Part shown: positions 61,091-64,000 of the stretch, one piece after another
Layout: every line of letters begins with the position of its first letter
How positions within the stretch are numbered: position 1 is the stretch's first letter
Assembly: GCF_011067135.1 (NCBI RefSeq)
Contig: NZ_JAAMOW010000001.1
Span: 124,001-188,000, forward strand
Direction: 5' to 3'
Length of the DNA: 64,000 nucleotides
From: Solimonas terrae
GTDB taxonomy: Bacteria > Pseudomonadota > Gammaproteobacteria > Nevskiales > Nevskiaceae
The notes under the pieces: generated by a model
Databases searched by the model: none
What the model was told of the DNA's origin: nothing
The model's input: only the letters and a program-made list of their open reading frames with translations
Program-made: the position numbers and the translations under genes

Positions 61091-62827
61091 ATGCCGCTGT
61101 ACGAACCCGGGATTCTGGAACAGTCGCTGGTCGCGGTCGACAAGGCTGCCGTGCTCGCTACCTCCGTCATCTCCAACTGCATTTTCTGGCGAAGCGCGCA
61201 TGGCAAGCCGATCGACGGATGCCTGCCGGATGTCAGCTTCGAAGGCGCGCAGCGGCGGGCCGCCATGGGCCGTGACATTCTCGATCTGCTTCGCGATGTC
61301 GATGACGGGCGACTGCCACACGAGTACGCGCTGACCGCAAAGCTCGCGCGGTTTTTCGCACAGGCCTGGAGCCAGGATGCCGACCGCTACTGGCTCGCGA
61401 TCGACGTGATGGAAAACACCTTCTACGGTCCCTTCGTGCAGACCGCCTACACCGGCGGCTTTGTCTTCAACGAGCTCAGGGCCGCCTTGAGCGAGTTCGC
61501 ATTTCGACGCGATGGCGACGGCGATCGCTATCTGCTGCTGCTGAGCGATGTGGCGCATTTCCTCGCACAGATTCATGCGCGCACGGCAGGTCAGGCCGCG
61601 CGCGGCATTCGCATCCACAAACCGCAGCTGCCCGGCGTGCGCACGCTGCTGGCGGGCTTGCGGGATACGGCGGCCGCGAGCTATCCGGTCAACGCGGCGC
61701 GACTGGCCGCGCTGTCGAACGCCGACGCGCTCGCCGCGGAAATCCGGCGCCGCATGGACCACCTGATCCTGCCGGCCTTCGATGCACTGATCGTCCAGCT
61801 CGACGAGCGCTACGAATCGCTGGCGCCGGACGGCGTCGGCATGGACAAGCTGCCGGGCGGGGCGGCGGTTTACGCCGATCTGTTGCGCATGCACACGACC
61901 CTGGATCTGACCGCGGAGCAGGTTCATGCGGCGGGGCACGCGCGCATGGCACGCATCCAGGCCGAGATGGGGGAGGTTCGAAAGCAGCTCGGGTTTACCG
62001 GCACCGAAGCCGCGTTCGCCGTGCACCTGCGCCGGCAGCCCGGCGCGATTGCGACTTCGGCCGACGACATCGGCGCGAAGATGCGAAGACACAAGGATCG
62101 CGTCGAGGCGCGCTTCGACGAATTTTTCGCCCGGCGTTCGGATTGGCAATGCGACCTCGAGCGGCTGCCGGCGGCGCTGGAGAGCGGCATGACCTGGGGT
62201 TACTACTCGCGTCCGGTCGGCAACGAAAAGCGCGGCTTGTACTACTACAACGGTTCCAAGCTCGACAGCCAGGCGGTCATCGCGGCGGCCTCGCTGGTGT
62301 TCCACGAACTGGTGCCGGGGCATCATCTGCATCTGACCTCGCAGATGAGCAATCCGCACCTGTCCGAGTTTCGACGCACCTGCGTGGTCAACGCGTTCAA
62401 CGAAGGCTGGGCGGAATACGCCGCGACACTGGCTGGCGAAATGGGCCTCTACGATGATCCGTACGATCGCTACGGGCGCCTGTCGCAAGACGCGTTTCTC
62501 ACCTGTCGCCTCGTCGTCGATACCGGCATGAACGTGCTGGGCTGGAGCTGGGAGCAAGCCCGGCAGTACATGCGCGAGCACACGATGTGCGCGGAGGGCG
62601 AGATCGAATCCGACACCTTGCGCTACGCCTGCGGAATTCCCGCGCAGTCGCTGGCGTACAAGCTCGGCGACGAGGAAATTCTGCGCATGCGACAGCAGGT
62701 GCAGACCCGACTCAAGGAACAGTTCAGCTTCCGCGATTTCCACAGCGCCGTCCTGGGCTGCGGCGCGCTGCCGCTGCCGACGCTCGAATGGCATCTGCAA
62801 AGGGTATTTCCGGAAGCGGCGGCCTGA
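61091..62827 (+). CDS. DUF885 family putative metallopeptidase (copy 2)
   Basis: 578 residues, one shorter than copy 1 and alike throughout, including Y-G-P-F-x-Q-T-A-Y-T-G-G, D-G-V-G-x-D-K-L-P-G-G, the zinc motif H-E-L-V-P-G-H-H-L-H and A-F-N-E-G-W-A-E-Y-A. AGGAG lies about eight bases before ATG 61091. No signal peptide. It ends the second TonB receptor/S9 peptidase operon. Conservation of the pair against two diverged S9 enzymes suggests the DUF885 protein performs a shared step. Confidence 0.87.
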   Translation: MPLYEPGILEQSLVAVDKAAVLATSVISNCIFWRSAHGKPIDGCLPDVSFEGAQRRAAMGRDILDLLRDVDDGRLPHEYALTAKLARFFAQAWSQDADRYWLAIDVMENTFYGPFVQTAYTGGFVFNELRAALSEFAFRRDGDGDRYLLLLSDVAHFLAQIHARTAGQAARGIRIHKPQLPGVRTLLAGLRDTAAASYPVNAARLAALSNADALAAEIRRRMDHLILPAFDALIVQLDERYESLAPDGVGMDKLPGGAAVYADLLRMHTTLDLTAEQVHAAGHARMARIQAEMGEVRKQLGFTGTEAAFAVHLRRQPGAIATSADDIGAKMRRHKDRVEARFDEFFARRSDWQCDLERLPAALESGMTWGYYSRPVGNEKRGLYYYNGSKLDSQAVIAAASLVFHELVPGHHLHLTSQMSNPHLSEFRRTCVVNAFNEGWAEYAATLAGEMGLYDDPYDRYGRLSQDAFLTCRLVVDTGMNVLGWSWEQARQYMREHTMCAEGEIESDTLRYACGIPAQSLAYKLGDEEILRMRQQVQTRLKEQFSFRDFHSAVLGCGALPLPTLEWHLQRVFPEAAA

Positions 62828-62889
62828 AATCGCAGACATTCGCCATCGGCCTGAACCAGCATCGCGATCGATCGGCGCCGCAGCGGCAT

Positions 62890-63996
62890 TCACATCCTGC
62901 GCATCATCGCCGGGCCGCCGCTGCGCGCGAAGACGATCGCCAGCGTCAGACCGGCGCCGCCGAGCAGCAGGTTGAGCACGGCGGTGTAGTCGAGCTCGAT
63001 CGCGGTCTGTGCGACCTTCACATGACCGGGCTCGGGAATCGCGCCGAGCAGGCTGAACAGACCCTCGACGATCAGCGCCGCCAGCACCATCGCCAGATAG
63101 AACACCACGAGCAGCCGCCAGGTCGTGCGGCCGCCGTAGTACTTGCGATAGATGTTCAGCAGCGGCGGGATGATGAGGTCGCCGAAGATGAAGGCGATGA
63201 CGCCGCCGAAACCGATGCCGCCGTTCCACAACACCGCCGCCAGCGGCACATTGCCGACCGAACAGGTGAACGCGACCAGTGCGATCAGCGGCCCGATCGC
63301 GGCGCCCCAGACGGCGGTCAGCCAGCCGTGATCCTGGAGAAACACGAGTTGCCAGGCATCCTTCGGCACCCAGCTGCCGAGCGCGCCGGCGACCAGCAGA
63401 CCGATCGCGATGTCCTTCCAGACCATGCTCCAGTTCATCACGTAATTGTGACTGACGGCGATCCAGCCTTGCCGCGAACCCAGCCGGTCGCGCCAGCTGC
63501 CTTGCTGCTTGCCCATCGCCATCGCCGCGTGGCCTTCCATCGCCCCGCGCGCGTCGCCCTTGGCGTGATGGACGGCGTCACGCCGCAAGCGCTCGGAGAC
63601 GAACAGGCGCAGGCCGCCGGCGACCAGCACGATCATGACGATGCCGCCGGCAAAGTCGGCGGCGGCGAACGGCCAACCGAGCATGACCCACATCAGCACG
63701 CCGAGCTCGATGACGAGATTGGTCGCCGCGAACTGGAAGCACATCGCCGCCGTGAAGTCGCCGCCCTTGCGCACCACCGCGCGCGCCATCGCGACCGCCG
63801 CGTACGAGCACGACGACGACACGGCGCCGAACAGGCTGGCGCGCGCGATGCTCGCCGCGCCGGCGTCGGGCATCAGGCGCGACATCTGGTCCTTGGAGAT
63901 CATCACTTCGATGACGGCCGACAGCGCGAAGCCGAGATTCAGGCCCCAGAACATCTGCCAGAACATGCGTCCGGACAGTGACAGTGCGTCGAGCAC
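62890..63996 (-). CDS. DUF318/SO_0444-type permease, possible metal efflux (start at window edge)
   Basis: 368 residues visible from a GTG at 63996; the true start may lie beyond the window. About nine hydrophobic helices. Conserved Cys-containing loops S-S-C-S-Y-A-A-V-A and F-T-C-S-V-G-N-V-P-L-A mark the SO_0444/ArsP-like permease family, whose members export Cu/Zn or organoarsenicals. A central charged loop has several His (A-V-H-H-A-K, E-G-H-A). Converges with the DUF885 gene (62-base gap) and appears unrelated to the peptide locus. Confidence 0.85.
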   Translation of the reverse strand: MLDALSLSGRMFWQMFWGLNLGFALSAVIEVMISKDQMSRLMPDAGAASIARASLFGAVSSSCSYAAVAMARAVVRKGGDFTAAMCFQFAATNLVIELGVLMWVMLGWPFAAADFAGGIVMIVLVAGGLRLFVSERLRRDAVHHAKGDARGAMEGHAAMAMGKQQGSWRDRLGSRQGWIAVSHNYVMNWSMVWKDIAIGLLVAGALGSWVPKDAWQLVFLQDHGWLTAVWGAAIGPLIALVAFTCSVGNVPLAAVLWNGGIGFGGVIAFIFGDLIIPPLLNIYRKYYGGRTTWRLLVVFYLAMVLAALIVEGLFSLLGAIPEPGHVKVAQTAIELDYTAVLNLLLGGAGLTLAIVFARSGGPAMMRRM

Positions 63997-64000
63997 CGCG

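Noticed and set aside
1-64000. Mobile elements, tRNA genes or CRISPR arrays
   Set aside because: I found no transposase, integrase, direct-repeat array or cloverleaf. The repeated modules are diverged paralogues, not recent copies.

Overview
This is a high-GC window (about two-thirds G+C by eye) with closely packed genes. Many neighbours overlap by ATGA, GTGA or TTGA. Five TonB-dependent outer-membrane receptors, LacI/GntR/TetR regulators, a P450 with its small ferredoxin and a fused IolC-DUF2090 protein indicate a Gram-negative Pseudomonadota bacterium. A gammaproteobacterium (Steroidobacter/Nevskiales-like) or a sphingomonad would fit, but the sequence does not settle which. I see no rRNA, tRNA, insertion sequence, phage gene, CRISPR array or replication origin. 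The window reads as an accessory catabolic region.

Layout. (1) 1-6419, plus strand: the 3' end of a type B carboxylesterase, a GPH-type sugar symporter, a GH2 beta-mannosidase, an AGE-family (mannose) isomerase and an SGNH esterase, the last three translationally coupled. This looks like uptake and use of an acylated beta-mannoside. (2) 6488-23140: an orphan riboflavin synthase and an HSL-type esterase on the minus strand. Diverging from them is a plus-strand series: TonB receptor, MFS transporter, alpha/beta hydrolase, GntR regulator, iolC-iolE-iolD-iolG-iolB, a second alpha/beta hydrolase and an M28-like lipoprotein. It carries the myo-inositol pathway except iolA. Three TGTC-N2-GACA-type sites at the two promoters suggest one shared regulator. 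(3) 23212-29844: a TonB receptor plus a family VIII-type serine esterase, divergent from a TetR regulator and a type B carboxylesterase. (4) 29905-40153: a minus-strand operon of two HSL esterases, a GH37 trehalase, a TonB receptor, a third HSL esterase and an acyl-CoA ligase. A LacI-family gene diverges from it, with a textbook LacI operator in between. (5) 40292-62827: two TetR/TonB receptor/S9 peptidase/DUF885 modules. Between them lie an M19 dipeptidase-like protein, P450 plus ferredoxin, an EamA permease, a SoxB-like flavoprotein and an amidohydrolase. This looks like catabolism of peptide-like compounds. (6) 62890-64000: a DUF318/SO_0444-type metal permease running to the window edge.

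How the genes may work together. Regions 1-4 combine outer-membrane import, ester hydrolysis (about ten esterase-like genes) and the enzymes for one polyol or sugar each: mannose, inositol, trehalose. My main inference is that this strain eats acylated sugars or polyols, that is glycolipid-type compounds. The clearest case is the trehalose operon, where esterases, a trehalase and an acyl-CoA ligase would together take apart an acyl-trehalose. Region 5 appears to do the same for peptides, possibly proline-rich or N-methylated ones. All substrates are inferred from gene content. All five receptors share a short LPTIPVP-like motif between the signal peptide and the TonB box, which I cannot assign to a known function.
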